A DNA stretch of 37,116 nucleotides from Nitrospirota bacterium (GCA_016201765.1 JACQCE010000001.1:1-37116); one strand, 5' to 3'; positions 1 to 12,614 are shown, counted from the stretch's first letter. Translations and numbers: made by a program. The notes: a model not told the origin generated them from the letters alone.

Positions 1-1
1 G

Positions 2-154
2 CCGGACGGCGTGGAGATGGTCATGCCGGGGGACAACGTGCGGTTTGAAGTGACGCTCATCACGCCGATTGCGATGGAAGAGGGGCTGCGGTTTGCCATC
101 CGCGAAGGCGGCCACACCGTCGGCGCCGGCGTCATCAGCAAGATTCTCGAATGA
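2..154 (+). CDS. tuf: Elongation factor Tu, C-terminal fragment (5' end outside window)
   Basis: Frame 2 reads [50 protein letters not shown], a characteristic EF-Tu C-terminus; located directly upstream of rpsJ. Confidence 0.97.
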   Translation, partial: PDGVEMVMPGDNVRFEVTLITPIAMEEGLRFAIREGGHTVGAGVISKILE

Positions 155-222
155 CGAGACCGGGGTCGGTGACCATCATGATCGTCATGGCTGTGAACTG
201 TGAACTGGACACTGTGAACTAA

Positions 223-528
223 ATGGATCAGCGAATTCGCATACGATTGAAAGCGTACGATTACCGGTTGTTGGATCGGTCCGTTGCCGAAATTGTGGAG
301 ACGGCCAAGCGGACGGGCGCGAACATTGCCGGCCCGATCCCGTTGCCGACCAAGATCCAAAAGTTCACCGTCCTGCGCTCGCCGCACGTGGACAAGAAGT
401 CCCGCGAGCAGTTTGAGATCCGGACGCACAAGCGGCTGATCGATATCGTCCAGCCGACGCCGGAAACGGTGGATGCGCTGATGAAGCTGAGCCTGTCGGC
501 CGGCGTGGATGTGGAGATCAAGCTGTGA
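223..528 (+). CDS. rpsJ: 30S ribosomal protein S10
   Basis: [20 protein letters not shown]...[36 protein letters not shown] is S10; first gene of the S10 operon. Confidence 0.98.
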   Translation: MDQRIRIRLKAYDYRLLDRSVAEIVETAKRTGANIAGPIPLPTKIQKFTVLRSPHVDKKSREQFEIRTHKRLIDIVQPTPETVDALMKLSLSAGVDVEIKL

Positions 529-1214
529 GCAGCGAGGCGCAGTCACCGGCCGTCACGGGATTGATCGGGCGGAAACTCGGCATGACGCAATTGTTTCTTG
601 AAGACGGTCAGGTGGTTCCGGTGACGGTCGTGGAGGCCGGACCCTGCCGGGTCCAGCAGGTGAAGACGCGGGAACGGGACGGGTACCTGGCGGTACAACT
701 GGCGTTTGAAGAGGTGCCGGAGCAGAGACTGAACAAGCCGACGCTCGGCCGGTTTCGCAAGTCGAGCGTGCCGCCGTCCCGTCATCTGCGGGAGTTTCCG
801 TATGAGGGAGCGGCGCCCGAAGTCGGAGGCGTCATCGACGCCTCGATTTTTCAGGCCGGACAGCAGGTGGACGTGACGGGCACCTCGATTGGAAAAGGCT
901 TCGCCGGCGGCATGAAGCGGCACCATTTCAGGGGCGGACCGGCCACCCACGGCTCGATGTTTCACCGGGAGCCCGGTTCGATCGGCGCCAGCTCGTTCCC
1001 GTCGAGAGTATGGAAGAACAAAAAACTGCCGGGCCACATGGGCGCGGAGCAGGTGACGGTCAAACGGCTGGAGGTGGTCCGGGTGGAGCCCGATCAGCAT
1101 CTGCTGTTTTTGCGCGGATCGGTGCCGGGCGCGAAGAATGGACTGCTGTTGGTGAGAAAACATGGATCGAGACGGATCGGCAAGGAAAAGGAAGTCACCA
1201 ATGCCGGCGGTTGA
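525..1214 (+). CDS. rplC: 50S ribosomal protein L3
   Basis: [13 protein letters not shown]...[33 protein letters not shown]. Confidence 0.98.
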   Translation: MSSEAQSPAVTGLIGRKLGMTQLFLEDGQVVPVTVVEAGPCRVQQVKTRERDGYLAVQLAFEEVPEQRLNKPTLGRFRKSSVPPSRHLREFPYEGAAPEVGGVIDASIFQAGQQVDVTGTSIGKGFAGGMKRHHFRGGPATHGSMFHREPGSIGASSFPSRVWKNKKLPGHMGAEQVTVKRLEVVRVEPDQHLLFLRGSVPGAKNGLLLVRKHGSRRIGKEKEVTNAGG

Positions 1215-1824
1215 CGTGGTGACGATGTCGCGCGGCAAGGCCGGCTCGGTTGAGCTTGATCCGAAGGTGTTCGGTGTCCGGGTCAAGCCCGAGGTGGTGC
1301 ACGAAGTGCTGGTGATGCAACTGGCCTCCCGCCGGCAGGGCACCGCCGCGACGAAGGAGAAGGGCGACGTCAGCGGGGGCGGCAAAAAACCGTGGAAGCA
1401 AAAGGGGTCGGGCCGCGCCCGCGCCGGGTCGTCACGCTCGCCGTTGTGGCGCGGAGGAGGCACGACTTTTGGTCCCCATCCCCGCCGGTACGGCTATCGT
1501 ATTCCGAGCCGGAAATCCCGTCTGGCCCTGCACGGGGCGTTGTCGGCCAAGGTGGCGGCGGGCGATCTGGTGGTGCTGGAACAATTGCAGGTGGAGCCGG
1601 TCAAGACGAAAACCATCTCGATGATCGTCAAGGGGCTGGGGCTCGATGGAAGGGTGTTGGTGGTGGTGGATCAGCCGTCGGACGCGCTGCAGCGGGCCGC
1701 GCGCAATCATCCCGGCGTTGAGGTGCTGCCGCTGGCGGCGCTGAATCTGTACGATGTGCTGCGGCACCGGTATCTTGTCACGACGAAAGCCGATTTGCCT
1801 CGATGGTCGGAGCGGTGGGCATGA
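1201..1824 (+). CDS. rplD: 50S ribosomal protein L4
   Basis: KPWKQKGSGRARAGSSRSPLWRGGGTTFGPHPR; ATG at 1201 chosen over the 1162 ORF start because it is preceded by a purine-rich AAGGAAAAGG and gives a 14-nt overlap with rplC. Confidence 0.95.
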   Translation: MPAVDVVTMSRGKAGSVELDPKVFGVRVKPEVVHEVLVMQLASRRQGTAATKEKGDVSGGGKKPWKQKGSGRARAGSSRSPLWRGGGTTFGPHPRRYGYRIPSRKSRLALHGALSAKVAAGDLVVLEQLQVEPVKTKTISMIVKGLGLDGRVLVVVDQPSDALQRAARNHPGVEVLPLAALNLYDVLRHRYLVTTKADLPRWSERWA

Positions 1825-2114
1825 GGCCGGACGAACACCAGATCCTGTTGCGCCCGGTGCTGACCGAAAAAAGCACGCTGCTGCGCGAAGGCCACAACAA
1901 GGTGGCGTTTGCCGTCCATCCCTCGGCGAATAAAATCGACGTCAAGTCGGCCGTCGAGCACATGCTCAACGTCAAGGTGGTGGATGTGAACATGGTCAAC
2001 GTGCGGGGCAAGATCAAGCGGCTCGGCCGGTTCGCCGGGAGAAAGCCGAATTGGAAGAAAGCGATCGTGACGTTGAAGGCGGGCGAAAAACTCGACCTGT
2101 TTGAGGGCGCATAA
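1821..2114 (+). CDS. rplW: 50S ribosomal protein L23
   Basis: [49 protein letters not shown] at 1821 overlaps the rplD stop. Confidence 0.95.
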   Translation: MRPDEHQILLRPVLTEKSTLLREGHNKVAFAVHPSANKIDVKSAVEHMLNVKVVDVNMVNVRGKIKRLGRFAGRKPNWKKAIVTLKAGEKLDLFEGA

Positions 2115-2115
2115 C

Positions 2116-2949
2116 ATGCCGGTGAAACTCTATAATCCCACGACGCCCGGCCGACGGGCGATGTCCGTCAACACGGCCAAGGATCTTGCCAGGCCGAGCG
2201 TCAGGCGTTTACTCCACGGGACCGTTAAAAGCGGAGGGCGCAACAACCAGGGACGGATCACGACGCGCCACCACGGCGGCGGTCACAAGCAACGCTACCG
2301 GATCATCGATTTTGTGCGGAACAAACCCGGCGTTCCCGCCAGGGTGGCCGGGATCGAATATGATCCGAACCGCTCGGCGCGCATCGCCCTGCTCCACTAT
2401 GCGGACGGAGAGAAGCGGTACATTCTGGCCCCTGAAGGATTGACGGTGGGCGAGCAGGTCATGGCCGGTGAGAATGCCGAGGTCAAGATCGGCAACACCC
2501 TGCCGTTGCAGCGCATCCCCGTGGGCACCGTGCTGCATAACGTGGAGCTGAAGCCCGGGAAGGGCGGCCAGCTGGCCCGGAGCGCCGGAGCGTCGGTGCA
2601 GTTGATGGCCAAGGAAGGCGACTACGCGCAGCTGCGGTTGATGTCCGGCGAGATCAGAAAGGTGTATGTCCTGTGCAATGCCACGATCGGGCGGGTCGGC
2701 AATCCCGATCATGAAAACGTGACCATCGGCAAGGCCGGCCGGACGCGCTGGCTGGGGATCCGGCCGACGGTCCGCGGCGTGGCGATGAACCCGGTGGATC
2801 ACCCACACGGCGGAGGCGAAGGCAAATCCGGCCAGGGCAACCCGCATCCGGTGTCGCCGTGGGGGCAGTTGACCAAGGGATTCAAAACGCGCCGTCGTAA
2901 ATTGACCAATCGATTTATCGTGCAGTCGCGCCACCGCCGGAAAGGATAA
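2116..2949 (+). CDS. rplB: 50S ribosomal protein L2
   Basis: [18 protein letters not shown]...[32 protein letters not shown]. Confidence 0.98.
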   Translation: MPVKLYNPTTPGRRAMSVNTAKDLARPSVRRLLHGTVKSGGRNNQGRITTRHHGGGHKQRYRIIDFVRNKPGVPARVAGIEYDPNRSARIALLHYADGEKRYILAPEGLTVGEQVMAGENAEVKIGNTLPLQRIPVGTVLHNVELKPGKGGQLARSAGASVQLMAKEGDYAQLRLMSGEIRKVYVLCNATIGRVGNPDHENVTIGKAGRTRWLGIRPTVRGVAMNPVDHPHGGGEGKSGQGNPHPVSPWGQLTKGFKTRRRKLTNRFIVQSRHRRKG

Positions 2950-2951
2950 CG

Positions 2952-3245
2952 ATGCCGCGTTCCGTGAAAAAAGGACCGTTTATTGACGCCAAGCTGTTGA
3001 AGCGGGTGGAACTGATGAACCAGGGGCAGGAGAAAAAGCTGCTCAAAACCTGGTCGCGGCGGTCGACGATCATGCCGGAAATGATCGGCCATACCTTTGC
3101 GGTGCACAACGGCAAAAAATTCATTCCCGTCTACGTGACGGAAAACATGGTGGGCCACAAACTGGGCGAATTCTCGCCCACCCGGTTCTTCAAGGGGCAC
3201 GGGGCGGCCAAGGTTGAGACCGCCGCTCCCGGCAAGCCCAAGTAG
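2952..3245 (+). CDS. rpsS: 30S ribosomal protein S19
   Basis: [19 protein letters not shown]...[46 protein letters not shown]. Confidence 0.98.
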   Translation: MPRSVKKGPFIDAKLLKRVELMNQGQEKKLLKTWSRRSTIMPEMIGHTFAVHNGKKFIPVYVTENMVGHKLGEFSPTRFFKGHGAAKVETAAPGKPK

Positions 3246-3280
3246 CGGGGAAGCGGTGACGGGACGTCAGGAGACGGCAG

Positions 3281-3649
3281 ATGGCCGCTGAGGCAAAGGC
3301 GATTTTACGGCATGTCCGGGTGGCGCCGCGCAAAGTGCGCGACGTCGTGAATCTGGTGCGCGGCAAGCGCGTGGGCGAGGCGATGACCATTCTGAAATTC
3401 ACTCCACGCCACGCGGCCAAGGTGGTGGAAAAGGTGCTCAAGTCCGCCGTGGCCAATGCCGAGCAGCGGGAAGTCGGCGATGTGGATGAACTGTGGATCA
3501 GCAAGGCGTGCGTCGATCAGGGGCCGACCTTGAAACGGATTCAACCGGCCCCGCAGGGACGCGCGCATCCGATCAAGAAACGGACCAGCCATATCACGCT
3601 GGTGGTGGCCGCTCGTCCGGCTGGCGCCTCGAAGAGCTCAAAGAGCTAG
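3281..3649 (+). CDS. rplV: 50S ribosomal protein L22
   Basis: [58 protein letters not shown]. Confidence 0.98.
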   Translation: MAAEAKAILRHVRVAPRKVRDVVNLVRGKRVGEAMTILKFTPRHAAKVVEKVLKSAVANAEQREVGDVDELWISKACVDQGPTLKRIQPAPQGRAHPIKKRTSHITLVVAARPAGASKSSKS

Positions 3650-3659
3650 GAGAGCAGTC

Positions 3660-4331
3660 ATGGGACAAAAAACCAATCCGATCGGACTGCGGCTCGGCTA
3701 TAACCAGAACTGGTTGTCGCGCTGGTACGCGGGAAAGGATTATGCGACGCTGTTGCATGAAGATCTGGCGATCCGGCGTCTGGTCAAGGCCAAGCTCATG
3801 CACGCCGGCGTGGCCAAGATCGAGATCGAGCGCTCGGGCAATCAGCTGAAGCTGACCATCCATACCAAAAGCCCCGGCATCATCATCGGCCGCAAAGGGG
3901 CCGAGGTGGACAAGCTGAAGGCGGAGCTTGAGGCGAGGACCAAGCGGCAGATTTACATCAACATTCGCGAAATCAAGAAGCCTGAATTGGAAGCGCAATT
4001 GGTGGCCGAGAGCATCGCCATGCAATTGGAAAAGCGCGTGGCGTACCGTCGGGCGATGAAAAAGGCGGTGGCGGCGACCATGCGGCTGGGCGGTCAGGGC
4101 ATCAAGGTCGCCTGCGCGGGACGGTTGGCCGGGGCTGAAATCGCCCGGACGGAATGGTATCGCGAAGGGCGGGTGCCCCTGCACACGTTGCGCGCGTTCA
4201 TCGATTGCGGATTTGCCGAAGCCGTGACGCCGCAGGGGAATATCGGCGTCAAGGTGTGGATTTACCGCGGCGAGGCGCTTCCTGAATCCCTGTATGAGGA
4301 AGAACTGCCCGGGGTGGGAGGCCGACGCTGA
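3660..4331 (+). CDS. rpsC: 30S ribosomal protein S3
   Basis: [24 protein letters not shown]...[19 protein letters not shown] (KH motif). Confidence 0.98.
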   Translation: MGQKTNPIGLRLGYNQNWLSRWYAGKDYATLLHEDLAIRRLVKAKLMHAGVAKIEIERSGNQLKLTIHTKSPGIIIGRKGAEVDKLKAELEARTKRQIYINIREIKKPELEAQLVAESIAMQLEKRVAYRRAMKKAVAATMRLGGQGIKVACAGRLAGAEIARTEWYREGRVPLHTLRAFIDCGFAEAVTPQGNIGVKVWIYRGEALPESLYEEELPGVGGRR

Positions 4332-4744
4332 TGCTCAGCCCGAAGAAAGTCAAATACCGCAAGATGCAAAAGGGGCGGATGTTCGGCAAAGCCTATCGGG
4401 GCGGCAAGCTGGTGATGGGGGAGTACGGGTTGAAGGTGCTCCAGCCGGGCTGGCTGACCGCGCGTCAACTGGAGGCGGGACGTATTGCGATGACCCGTTT
4501 CATCAAGCGCGGCGGCCGCATCTGGATCCGGGTGTTTCCCGATAAGCCGATTTGCAAAAAACCCGCCGAAACGCGGATGGGCAAGGGCAAGGGCAGTCCG
4601 GAATTGTGGGTGGCGTCGGTGCGTCCCGGGCGCGTGATCTATGAAATGGACGGGGTGACCAAGGAAGTGGCCACCACCGCCTGCCGGTTGGCGTCGCACA
4701 AACTGCCCCTGGCCACGGCCTTTATTCAGCGGAGCGCAGTCTGA
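4331..4744 (+). CDS. rplP: 50S ribosomal protein L16
   Basis: [17 protein letters not shown]...[41 protein letters not shown]. Confidence 0.98.
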   Translation: MLSPKKVKYRKMQKGRMFGKAYRGGKLVMGEYGLKVLQPGWLTARQLEAGRIAMTRFIKRGGRIWIRVFPDKPICKKPAETRMGKGKGSPELWVASVRPGRVIYEMDGVTKEVATTACRLASHKLPLATAFIQRSAV

Positions 4745-5004
4745 TGGAATTGGAACCGCTTCAGCAGCTTCGGGAGTTGTCGGCGGATGATCTCCGTCAA
4801 CGGGCCGGCGGGATCCGGAAGGAGCTGTTTTCCTTGCGCGTCCACCAGGTGTCCGGCCGGATTGAGCGGCCCTCCCAATTCCGGGCGCTGCGTCGGCAAC
4901 TGGCCCGCGTGTTGACACTGTTGAACGCTCAAGCCGGCGCCGCGCCTCAACCGGCGGCCCCGATGGACGCCATGACGGGCAAAAAGAAAAGGGGACGGCA
5001 GTGA
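4744..5004 (+). CDS. rpmC: 50S ribosomal protein L29
   Basis: LQQLRELSADDLRQRAGGIRKELFSLRVHQVSGRIERPSQFRALRRQLARVLTLL; position between L16 and S17. Confidence 0.95.
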   Translation: MELEPLQQLRELSADDLRQRAGGIRKELFSLRVHQVSGRIERPSQFRALRRQLARVLTLLNAQAGAAPQPAAPMDAMTGKKKRGRQ

Positions 5005-5306
5005 CGACGCAACAACAGGAGGCGGCGCGCCCTTCGCGCACCCAGACGATTGTGGGCACGGTGACCACGGTGTCGGGGCAGAAGACCGTGACGGTGTCGA
5101 CCAGCCGCCGGATCCGCCACAAGCGATACTTGAAGGTCATCCGTCAGGTGACCCAGGTCAGGGCGCATGATGAGCTGTCCCAATGCAAGCAGGGGGATCT
5201 GGTTGAAATCCAGCTGACCCGGCCCATCAGCCGGACCAAGCGGTGGCGGGTGGTGCGTGTCGTGAAACAAGCGAATGAGCTCGCCGCCGGCGAGGCGTCA
5301 TCATGA
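5001..5306 (+). CDS. rpsQ: 30S ribosomal protein S17
   Basis: [43 protein letters not shown]...[21 protein letters not shown]. Confidence 0.97.
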   Translation: MTTQQQEAARPSRTQTIVGTVTTVSGQKTVTVSTSRRIRHKRYLKVIRQVTQVRAHDELSQCKQGDLVEIQLTRPISRTKRWRVVRVVKQANELAAGEASS

Positions 5307-5671
5307 TCCAGGCCACCACGATGCTGGACGTGGCCGACAATTCCGGGGCCACCCGTGTCATGTGTTTCCACGTGATGGGCGGGTCCAAGCGCCGGTACGC
5401 GTCGGTCGGCGACGTGATCGTGGCCACGGTCAAAGAGGCGATTCCGCAGGGATCGGTCAAGAAGGGCGACGTGGTCAAGGCGGTGGTGGTCCGGACGGTC
5501 AAGCCGGTTAGGCGCAGTGATGGATCGTTCATTCGGTTTGATCGCAATTCCGCCGTGCTGCTGAATCCGCAGGGCGAACCCCTGGGCACCCGGATCTTCG
5601 GACCGGTGGCGCGCGAGCTGCGGTGGAAAAAATTCACGAAGATTATTTCGCTGGCGCCGGAAGTGTGGTAG
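5303..5671 (+). CDS. rplN: 50S ribosomal protein L14
   Basis: [48 protein letters not shown]. Confidence 0.98.
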   Translation: MIQATTMLDVADNSGATRVMCFHVMGGSKRRYASVGDVIVATVKEAIPQGSVKKGDVVKAVVVRTVKPVRRSDGSFIRFDRNSAVLLNPQGEPLGTRIFGPVARELRWKKFTKIISLAPEVW

Positions 5672-5680
5672 GAGCGGCTG

Positions 5681-6028
5681 ATGTCGGACATGACGGCAAC
5701 AAAACTCCGGATTAAAAAGGGCGACACGGTGCTGGTCACCAGCGGACGGGCCAAGGGGCGTCAGGGCAAGGTGCTGACCGTGGACCGCGTCCGCCACCGG
5801 GTGGTGGTGGAGAAGGTGAACATGATCAAGCGGCACGTGCGCCCGTCGCGGGACAGCAAGGGCGGCATCATCGAGAAGGAAGGCGCCATTCACGTGTCGA
5901 ACGTGATGCTGGTCTGCCCCGAATGCGGGAAGCCGTCGAGGGTGGCCGTCCGCCGGCTGGAAGACGGCCATGCCCTTCGGATCTGCAAGCGATGCCGCGA
6001 AGCGGTGGAGAAGACCAAGCATGCATGA
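5681..6028 (+). CDS. rplX: 50S ribosomal protein L24, with C-terminal CxxC...CxxC motif
   Basis: [48 protein letters not shown] (KOW) plus [12 protein letters not shown]...ALRICKRC. Confidence 0.97.
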   Translation: MSDMTATKLRIKKGDTVLVTSGRAKGRQGKVLTVDRVRHRVVVEKVNMIKRHVRPSRDSKGGIIEKEGAIHVSNVMLVCPECGKPSRVAVRRLEDGHALRICKRCREAVEKTKHA

Positions 6029-6066
6029 TGCGGTGAGGTTCACACGCGGGATGACGGGATAAACGC

Positions 6067-6666
6067 ATGGCACAGACGATGACCAAAACTGCAGCGAAAA
6101 CGACGGCCAAACAACGCGGGACCTCGGGGCTTAAGAGCTTTTACGAGGAGACGGTGGTGCCGGCCTATTTGAGTGAAGGGGGGTACACCAACCGGCTCCA
6201 GGTGCCCCGGTTGACGAAACTCATCGTGAATGTGGGACTGGGAGAAGCGGTGCAGAACGTCAAGCTCCTTGACATTGCGACGGAAGAGCTGTCGGCGATC
6301 ACCGGACAGCGCCCGGTGGTGACGCGGGCCAAAAAATCGATCGCCGGGTTCAAGATCCGCCAGGGGATGCCGATCGGCTGCAAAGTGACCCTGCGCGGCA
6401 AGCGGATGTACGAGTTTGTGGAACGGCTGATCCACGCGGTGCTGCCGCGCTTGAGGGATTTTCGCGGCGTGTCGGGCAAGGCCTTTGACGGACGTGGCAA
6501 TTATACGCTGGGGTTGAAGGAACAGTTGATTTTCCCCGAGATCAAATATGATTCGGTGCAGATGGTGCACGGCATGGATATCACGATTGTGACGACGGCC
6601 GCCGATGATGCGGCGGCCAAGGAACTGCTGACGCGTCTCGGCATGCCGTTTCGGGAGGGACGATGA
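6067..6666 (+). CDS. rplE: 50S ribosomal protein L5
   Basis: [23 protein letters not shown]...[44 protein letters not shown]. Confidence 0.98.
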   Translation: MAQTMTKTAAKTTAKQRGTSGLKSFYEETVVPAYLSEGGYTNRLQVPRLTKLIVNVGLGEAVQNVKLLDIATEELSAITGQRPVVTRAKKSIAGFKIRQGMPIGCKVTLRGKRMYEFVERLIHAVLPRLRDFRGVSGKAFDGRGNYTLGLKEQLIFPEIKYDSVQMVHGMDITIVTTAADDAAAKELLTRLGMPFREGR

Positions 6667-6848
6667 CCAAAAAATCCTTGATGATCAAGGCGAATCGGCC
6701 GCCGAAATTCGCCGTGCGCGCGTACACGCGATGCCGGTTGTGCGGCCGGTCGCGCGGCTATTTGAGAAAATTCGCCCTCTGCCGGATTTGTTTCCGCCAC
6801 TTGAGTCTGCGGGCGGAAATCCCCGGCGTCAGAAAATCGAGCTGGTAG
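6663..6848 (+). CDS. rpsN: 30S ribosomal protein S14, zinc-binding (type Z)
   Basis: [45 protein letters not shown]; two CxxC pairs. Confidence 0.98.
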   Translation: MTKKSLMIKANRPPKFAVRAYTRCRLCGRSRGYLRKFALCRICFRHLSLRAEIPGVRKSSW

Positions 6849-6875
6849 GCAGACGGCCGACGTGGAGTTTCGACA

Positions 6876-7271
6876 ATGATGACCGATCCGATTGCTGACA
6901 TGCTGATTCGAATCAAGAACGCGTTGCAACGACGGTACCAGACCGTGGAGGTGCCGCAGTCGAGGTTGAAAATGCAGATTGCGGCGATTCTCCGCGACGA
7001 AGGTTTTGTGGAAGCCGTGAACGTTGTGGCCAAGAAGCCCCGGTCGGTCATGAAAATCCGGCTCAAGTATCTGCAGGACGAGCAGCCCGTCATTCATGGT
7101 CTTCAGCGGGTGAGCCGTCCGGGCCGACGGGTCTATGCCGGCTACGAGGATCTCAAGCCGGTCGAAGGGGGCATCGGCATTTCGATCCTGTCGACCCCGG
7201 CCGGCGTCATGACGGATCATCAATCCCGCACGCGCCGCGTCGGCGGCGAAGTGCTCTGCCGGGTCTGGTAA
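6876..7271 (+). CDS. rpsH: 30S ribosomal protein S8
   Basis: MTDPIADMLIRIKNALQRRYQTVEVPQSRLK...STPAGVMTDHQSRTRRVGGEVLCRVW. Confidence 0.97.
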   Translation: MMTDPIADMLIRIKNALQRRYQTVEVPQSRLKMQIAAILRDEGFVEAVNVVAKKPRSVMKIRLKYLQDEQPVIHGLQRVSRPGRRVYAGYEDLKPVEGGIGISILSTPAGVMTDHQSRTRRVGGEVLCRVW

Positions 7272-7276
7272 GGGCG

Positions 7277-7825
7277 ATGTCGCGCATCGGAGCCAAACCG
7301 ATTCCCATTCCGAAGGAGGTCAAGGTCTCCATTTCGGGCAGCGAGAACAGGGAGATTCAGGTCCAGGGGCCGAAGGGGAAGCTCACCGGCACGTTTGACG
7401 ATCGGGCGTTGACCTATGAACTCACCCCCGAATCGCTGGTGGTGAAGCGGCTCGGCAATGAAAACGCCGATCGGGCCATGCATGGATTGGTGCGGAGCGA
7501 AATCGTCAACATGATCCAGGGTGTGGTCAAGGGGTATGAACGGAAACTGGAGATTTCAGGCGTCGGTTTCAAGGCGCTGCAGCAGGGGAAGCGGCTCAAT
7601 CTGACCCTGGGGTATTCCCATCCCGTGATCGTGGATATTCCAGCCGGCATCGAGGTGGCGATCGACAAGCAAACCGCGGTGACGATTCGCGGGATCGACA
7701 AACACCTCGTCGGACAGTTTGCCGCGGACGTGCGGAGCCACCGGCCGCCGGAGCCGTATCAGGGGAAGGGCATCAAGTACCAGAACGAGCAGATTCGGCG
7801 CAAGGAAGGGAAGAAGAGCAAGTAA
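7277..7825 (+). CDS. rplF: 50S ribosomal protein L6
   Basis: [21 protein letters not shown]...VQGPKGKL...[28 protein letters not shown]. Confidence 0.98.
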   Translation: MSRIGAKPIPIPKEVKVSISGSENREIQVQGPKGKLTGTFDDRALTYELTPESLVVKRLGNENADRAMHGLVRSEIVNMIQGVVKGYERKLEISGVGFKALQQGKRLNLTLGYSHPVIVDIPAGIEVAIDKQTAVTIRGIDKHLVGQFAADVRSHRPPEPYQGKGIKYQNEQIRRKEGKKSK

Positions 7826-7883
7826 TGGCACGAAAATCGGACATTACTTCTCGCATGCGCTCGAAGTAAACGGGGAGTCGACA

Positions 7884-8255
7884 GTGGGCAGCGAGCAGAC
7901 ATCACGACAGGACGCCAGGGCCAAGCGCCATTGGCGCGTCCGGCAAAAGATCGCCGGCCACACAGGACGGCCGCGATTGAGTGTGTTCCGCAGCCATAAG
8001 CACATTTACGCCCAGGTGGTGGATGATGTGACCGGGCGCACCCTGGTCAGCGCCTCCACGGTGGATCCCGACTTTCAAGCCAAGACACAAAAAGGGTCGG
8101 ATCGGGCGGCGGCGACCACGGTCGGTCAGTTGCTGGCCAAGCGGGCGCTGGCCGCCAAGATCAAACAGGTGGTGTTCGACCGGGGCGGCTACCTCTTTCA
8201 CGGCCGGGTCAAGGCCCTGGCCGACGGCGCCCGTTCAGCCGGTCTGGAGTTTTAG
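7884..8255 (+). CDS. rplR: 50S ribosomal protein L18 (GTG start)
   Basis: [44 protein letters not shown]...[31 protein letters not shown] at 7884 preceded by GGGGAG; the longer ORF from 7719 overlaps rplF and its N-terminus is not L18-like. Confidence 0.93.
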   Translation: MGSEQTSRQDARAKRHWRVRQKIAGHTGRPRLSVFRSHKHIYAQVVDDVTGRTLVSASTVDPDFQAKTQKGSDRAAATTVGQLLAKRALAAKIKQVVFDRGGYLFHGRVKALADGARSAGLEF

Positions 8256-8311
8256 CCCATGCGGGGTTGTGAAATGACACGACATGATCAACGGAGAATG
8301 GGGAGCGCTGC

Positions 8312-8845
8312 GTGAGCAAGATTGATCCGGAAGGGTTGTCGCTGAAGGATAAAGTCGTCGCCATCAACCGCGTCGCCAAGGTGGTCAAAGGCGGCAAGCG
8401 CTTCAGTTTCAGCGCCGTCGTGGTGGTGGGTGACGGCCGTGGGCACGTCGGCGCGGGAAAAGGCAAGGCGGCCGAAGTGCCTGAGGCGATCAGAAAGGCC
8501 GTTGATCAGGCGAAAAAACGGCTGGTCACGGTCACCCTTGATAAGACCACGATTCCCCATGCGATTGTCGCTCGATACGGCGTGGAGGAAATCATGATGA
8601 AACCGGCCGCCGACGGGACGGGGATCATCGCCGGCGGGGCGGTTCGCGCCGTGGTGGAATTGGCCGGCATCCAGAACATTCTGACCAAGTCCCTCGGCAG
8701 CGGCAATCCGGCCAACGTCGTCAAGGCGGTGCTCAGCGGATTGCAGAGCCTTCGGATGCCAGAGGCGACCGTCCGGGCCCGCCACGCGACGCCTTCAACG
8801 GCGGCCGACGCACCGGTTGGAGCGGCCACGGCGTCCGGAGCCTGA
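8312..8845 (+). CDS. rpsE: 30S ribosomal protein S5
   Basis: [54 protein letters not shown]. Confidence 0.98.
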   Translation: MSKIDPEGLSLKDKVVAINRVAKVVKGGKRFSFSAVVVVGDGRGHVGAGKGKAAEVPEAIRKAVDQAKKRLVTVTLDKTTIPHAIVARYGVEEIMMKPAADGTGIIAGGAVRAVVELAGIQNILTKSLGSGNPANVVKAVLSGLQSLRMPEATVRARHATPSTAADAPVGAATASGA

Positions 8846-8846
8846 G

Positions 8847-9050
8847 ATGGCGCCAAAGATTGCGATGAAGAAACTTGACATTATTCTGCGTCGAAGCCCG
8901 CACGGCCATCCGATACCGCAACGGCGGGTGCTGAAGGCCCTGGGGCTGCGTCGCGTGCGGCAGTGCGTGGTGCGCAATGACCATCCGTCGATTCGCGGCA
9001 TGATCAACAAGGTGTCGCATTTGTTGGAGGTTCGCCCTCATGCGTCTTGA
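8847..9050 (+). CDS. rpmD: 50S ribosomal protein L30
   Basis: LDIILRRSPHGHPIPQRRVLKALGLRRVRQCVVRNDHPSIRGMINKVSHLLEV; ATG at 8847 preferred to 8817, which lies inside rpsE. Confidence 0.95.
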   Translation: MAPKIAMKKLDIILRRSPHGHPIPQRRVLKALGLRRVRQCVVRNDHPSIRGMINKVSHLLEVRPHAS

Positions 9051-9481
9051 TAAATTGAGACCTCATCCCGGCGCGACGCACCGCACGACACGTGTGGGGC
9101 GAGGACCGGGATCGGGGATGGGCAAAACCTCGACCAAGGGCCACAAGGGACAATTGGCGCGGTCGGGTGGCGGCAAGGGCCCGGGTTTTGAGGGCGGTCA
9201 GCAACCGTTGATCCGTCGGGCGCCGAAGCGCGGCTTCCGGGCGCCGGTGCGGGTGCGCTGGACCGTGGTGTCACTGGAACGGTTGGGGCGGCTGACCGGC
9301 GGCGGTGAGATCGATCTTGAGCGGTTGCGGCGTGAGGGCGTGCTGAACAGCCGCCGGGCGAAGGTCAAAATTCTTGGCGACGGCGAGGTCACCGCGGCCC
9401 TGACCGTCTCGGCCCATGCCTTCAGCGCGTCGGCCAAAGCGAAAATCGAAGCGGCAGGCGGAACGGTCCGTGTGGTGACGG

Positions 9482-9489
<8 letters not shown>
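9040..9489 (+). CDS. rplO: 50S ribosomal protein L15
   Basis: MRLDKLRPHPGATHRTTRVGRGPGSGMGKTSTKGHKGQLARSGGGKGPGFEGGQQPLIRRAPKRGF. Confidence 0.98.
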
Positions 9490-10815
<1,326 letters not shown>

Positions 10816-10816
<1 letters not shown>

Positions 10817-11463
10817 TGCGGATCGTGCTGCTGGGGGCTCCGGGCGTCGGCAAGGGGACGCAGGCGCAGCGATTGGCGCAGCGCGCCGGGGTCGTCCGGA
10901 TTTCAACGGGTGATCTGCTGCGCGAAGCGGTGCGGCAGCAGACCCCGCTTGGGATGGAAGCGAAGCGCTACATGGACCAGGGCGCCTTGGTGCCCGACAG
11001 CGTGATGATCGGTCTGGTGCGCGAGCAGCTGGCCGCCCGACGCGGAGTGTCCGGCTATGTGCTGGACGGTTTTCCCAGGACGATTGCCCAGGCCGACGCG
11101 TTGAATCAGTTGCTTGAAGAGGCGCGCGAGCCCCTGGAAGCGGTCATCAATCTGGAAGTGAAGGAAGAGGAACTGATCCGCCGACTCTCGGGCCGGCGGA
11201 CGTGCCCGAAGTGCCAGCGCGTCTATCACGTCGACTCGGCGCCGTCGGCGAAGGGATTGCAGTGCGAGGCTTGCGGGACGGGTCTGGTGCAACGGGATGA
11301 TGACCGGCCGGACACGGTGAAGAACCGGCTGTCCGTCTATCGCGATCAAACCCGGCCCCTTCTCGACTATTATCTCGAGCGGGGACTGTTGCGCGGGGTT
11401 GAGGGCGTCGGGCCGGTGGAGACCGTGACTGAACGGATTGTGCAGCAACTGGGAAGATCATGA
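10816..11463 (+). CDS. adk: Adenylate kinase, with four-Cys LID motif
   Basis: MRIVLLGAPGVGKGTQAQRLAQR...DGFPRTIAQA...RRTCPKCQRVYHVDSAPSAKGLQCEACGTGLVQRDDD. Confidence 0.98.
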
Positions 11464-12248
11464 TCATGCTCAAGAGCGACAAGGAGATCGAGGTGATGGC
11501 CGAGGCGTCGCGGATTGTCGCGCAGACGCTGCTGGAGTTGCGGACGCTGACCCGGCCCGGCGTCACGACGCTGGAGCTGGACGATGCGGCGGAAACGACG
11601 ATTCGCCAGCTCGGCGGCACGCCGGCGTTCAAGGGCTACCGCAACTTCCCCAGGACGCTGTGCATCTCCGTGAACGAAGAGGTGGTCCATGGGATTCCTT
11701 CGAAGCGTCGATTGCAGGAGGGTGACATCGTCGGCCTTGATCTGGGGGCGATCGTGGAGGGGTATTACGGCGACGCCGCCATGACGATTCCGGTGGGCGC
11801 CGTGTCGGAACCCGCTCAGCGATTGATGCAGGTGGCCCAGCAGGCGCTCTATGACGGCATTGCGCAGGCGAAGGTGGGCAACCGTCTGTCGGACATTTCC
11901 CACGCCGTCCAGCAACGGGCCGAATCGGCGGGTTTTTCCGTCGTAACCGATTTTGTCGGACATGGGATCGGCCGGCAGTTGCACGAGGAGCCGCAGGTGC
12001 CCAACTTTGGTCCGCCGGGGCAGGGGCCCCGTCTGCGTCCCGGCATGGTCCTGGCCATCGAGCCGATGGTCAACATGGGGGGCAGCGCGGTCAAGGTGTT
12101 GTCCGATCGCTGGACGGTGGTCACGCAGGACGGCAGTCTGTCGGCCCATTTCGAGCATACGATCGCCATCAGCGAGGGAGGACCCCGTGTGCTGACGGCC
12201 TGGGAACGCCGGACGGCGGCGTCATCCCCGGGGACGATGGTCGGATAG
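11460..12248 (+). CDS. map: Type I methionine aminopeptidase
   Basis: KSDKEIEVMAEASRIVAQTL...NFPRTLCISVNEEVVHGIPSKRRLQEGDIVGLDLGAIVEGYYGDAAMT...GHGIGRQLHEEPQVPNFG. Confidence 0.98.
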   Translation: MIMLKSDKEIEVMAEASRIVAQTLLELRTLTRPGVTTLELDDAAETTIRQLGGTPAFKGYRNFPRTLCISVNEEVVHGIPSKRRLQEGDIVGLDLGAIVEGYYGDAAMTIPVGAVSEPAQRLMQVAQQALYDGIAQAKVGNRLSDISHAVQQRAESAGFSVVTDFVGHGIGRQLHEEPQVPNFGPPGQGPRLRPGMVLAIEPMVNMGGSAVKVLSDRWTVVTQDGSLSAHFEHTIAISEGGPRVLTAWERRTAASSPGTMVG

Positions 12249-12251
12249 GGC

Positions 12252-12473
12252 ATGGCGAAAGACGATGCCATTGAAGTCCAGGGAACGATCACGGAGACGC
12301 TGCCGAATGCGATGTTTCGGGTGGAATTGGACAACGGACACCGCGTGCTGGCGCATATTTCAGGCAAGATGCGGATGCACTACATCAAGATTCTTCCCGG
12401 CGATCGGGTGACGGTGGAGTTGTCGCCCTACGATCTGACGCGGGGTCGGATCACCTATCGCATCGGGAAGTAG
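12252..12473 (+). CDS. infA: Translation initiation factor IF-1
   Basis: [70 protein letters not shown]. Confidence 0.98.
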   Translation: MAKDDAIEVQGTITETLPNAMFRVELDNGHRVLAHISGKMRMHYIKILPGDRVTVELSPYDLTRGRITYRIGK

Positions 12474-12491
12474 ACGGAGAACGAGGGACAC

Positions 12492-12605
12492 ATGAAGGTT
12501 CGGGCATCGGTCAAGCCACTGTGTGTGAAGTGCAAGGTCATCAGACGGCGGGGGGTGGTGAGAATCATCTGCGTCAATCCCCGCCACAAACAACGGCAAG
12601 GGTGA
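12492..12605 (+). CDS. rpmJ: 50S ribosomal protein L36 (zinc-ribbon form); absent from the supplied ORF track because it is short
   Basis: Direct translation: [37 protein letters not shown]. Confidence 0.97.
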   Translation: MKVRASVKPLCVKCKVIRRRGVVRIICVNPRHKQRQG

Positions 12606-12614
12606 GTCGACATC

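Noticed and set aside
543-1463. 306-aa antisense ORF opposite rplC/rplD
   Set aside because: Spurious; sense strand is L3/L4.
7719-7883. N-terminal extension of the rplR ORF
   Set aside because: Lies over rplF, and the residues are not L18-like; GTG 7884 with GGGGAG fits better.
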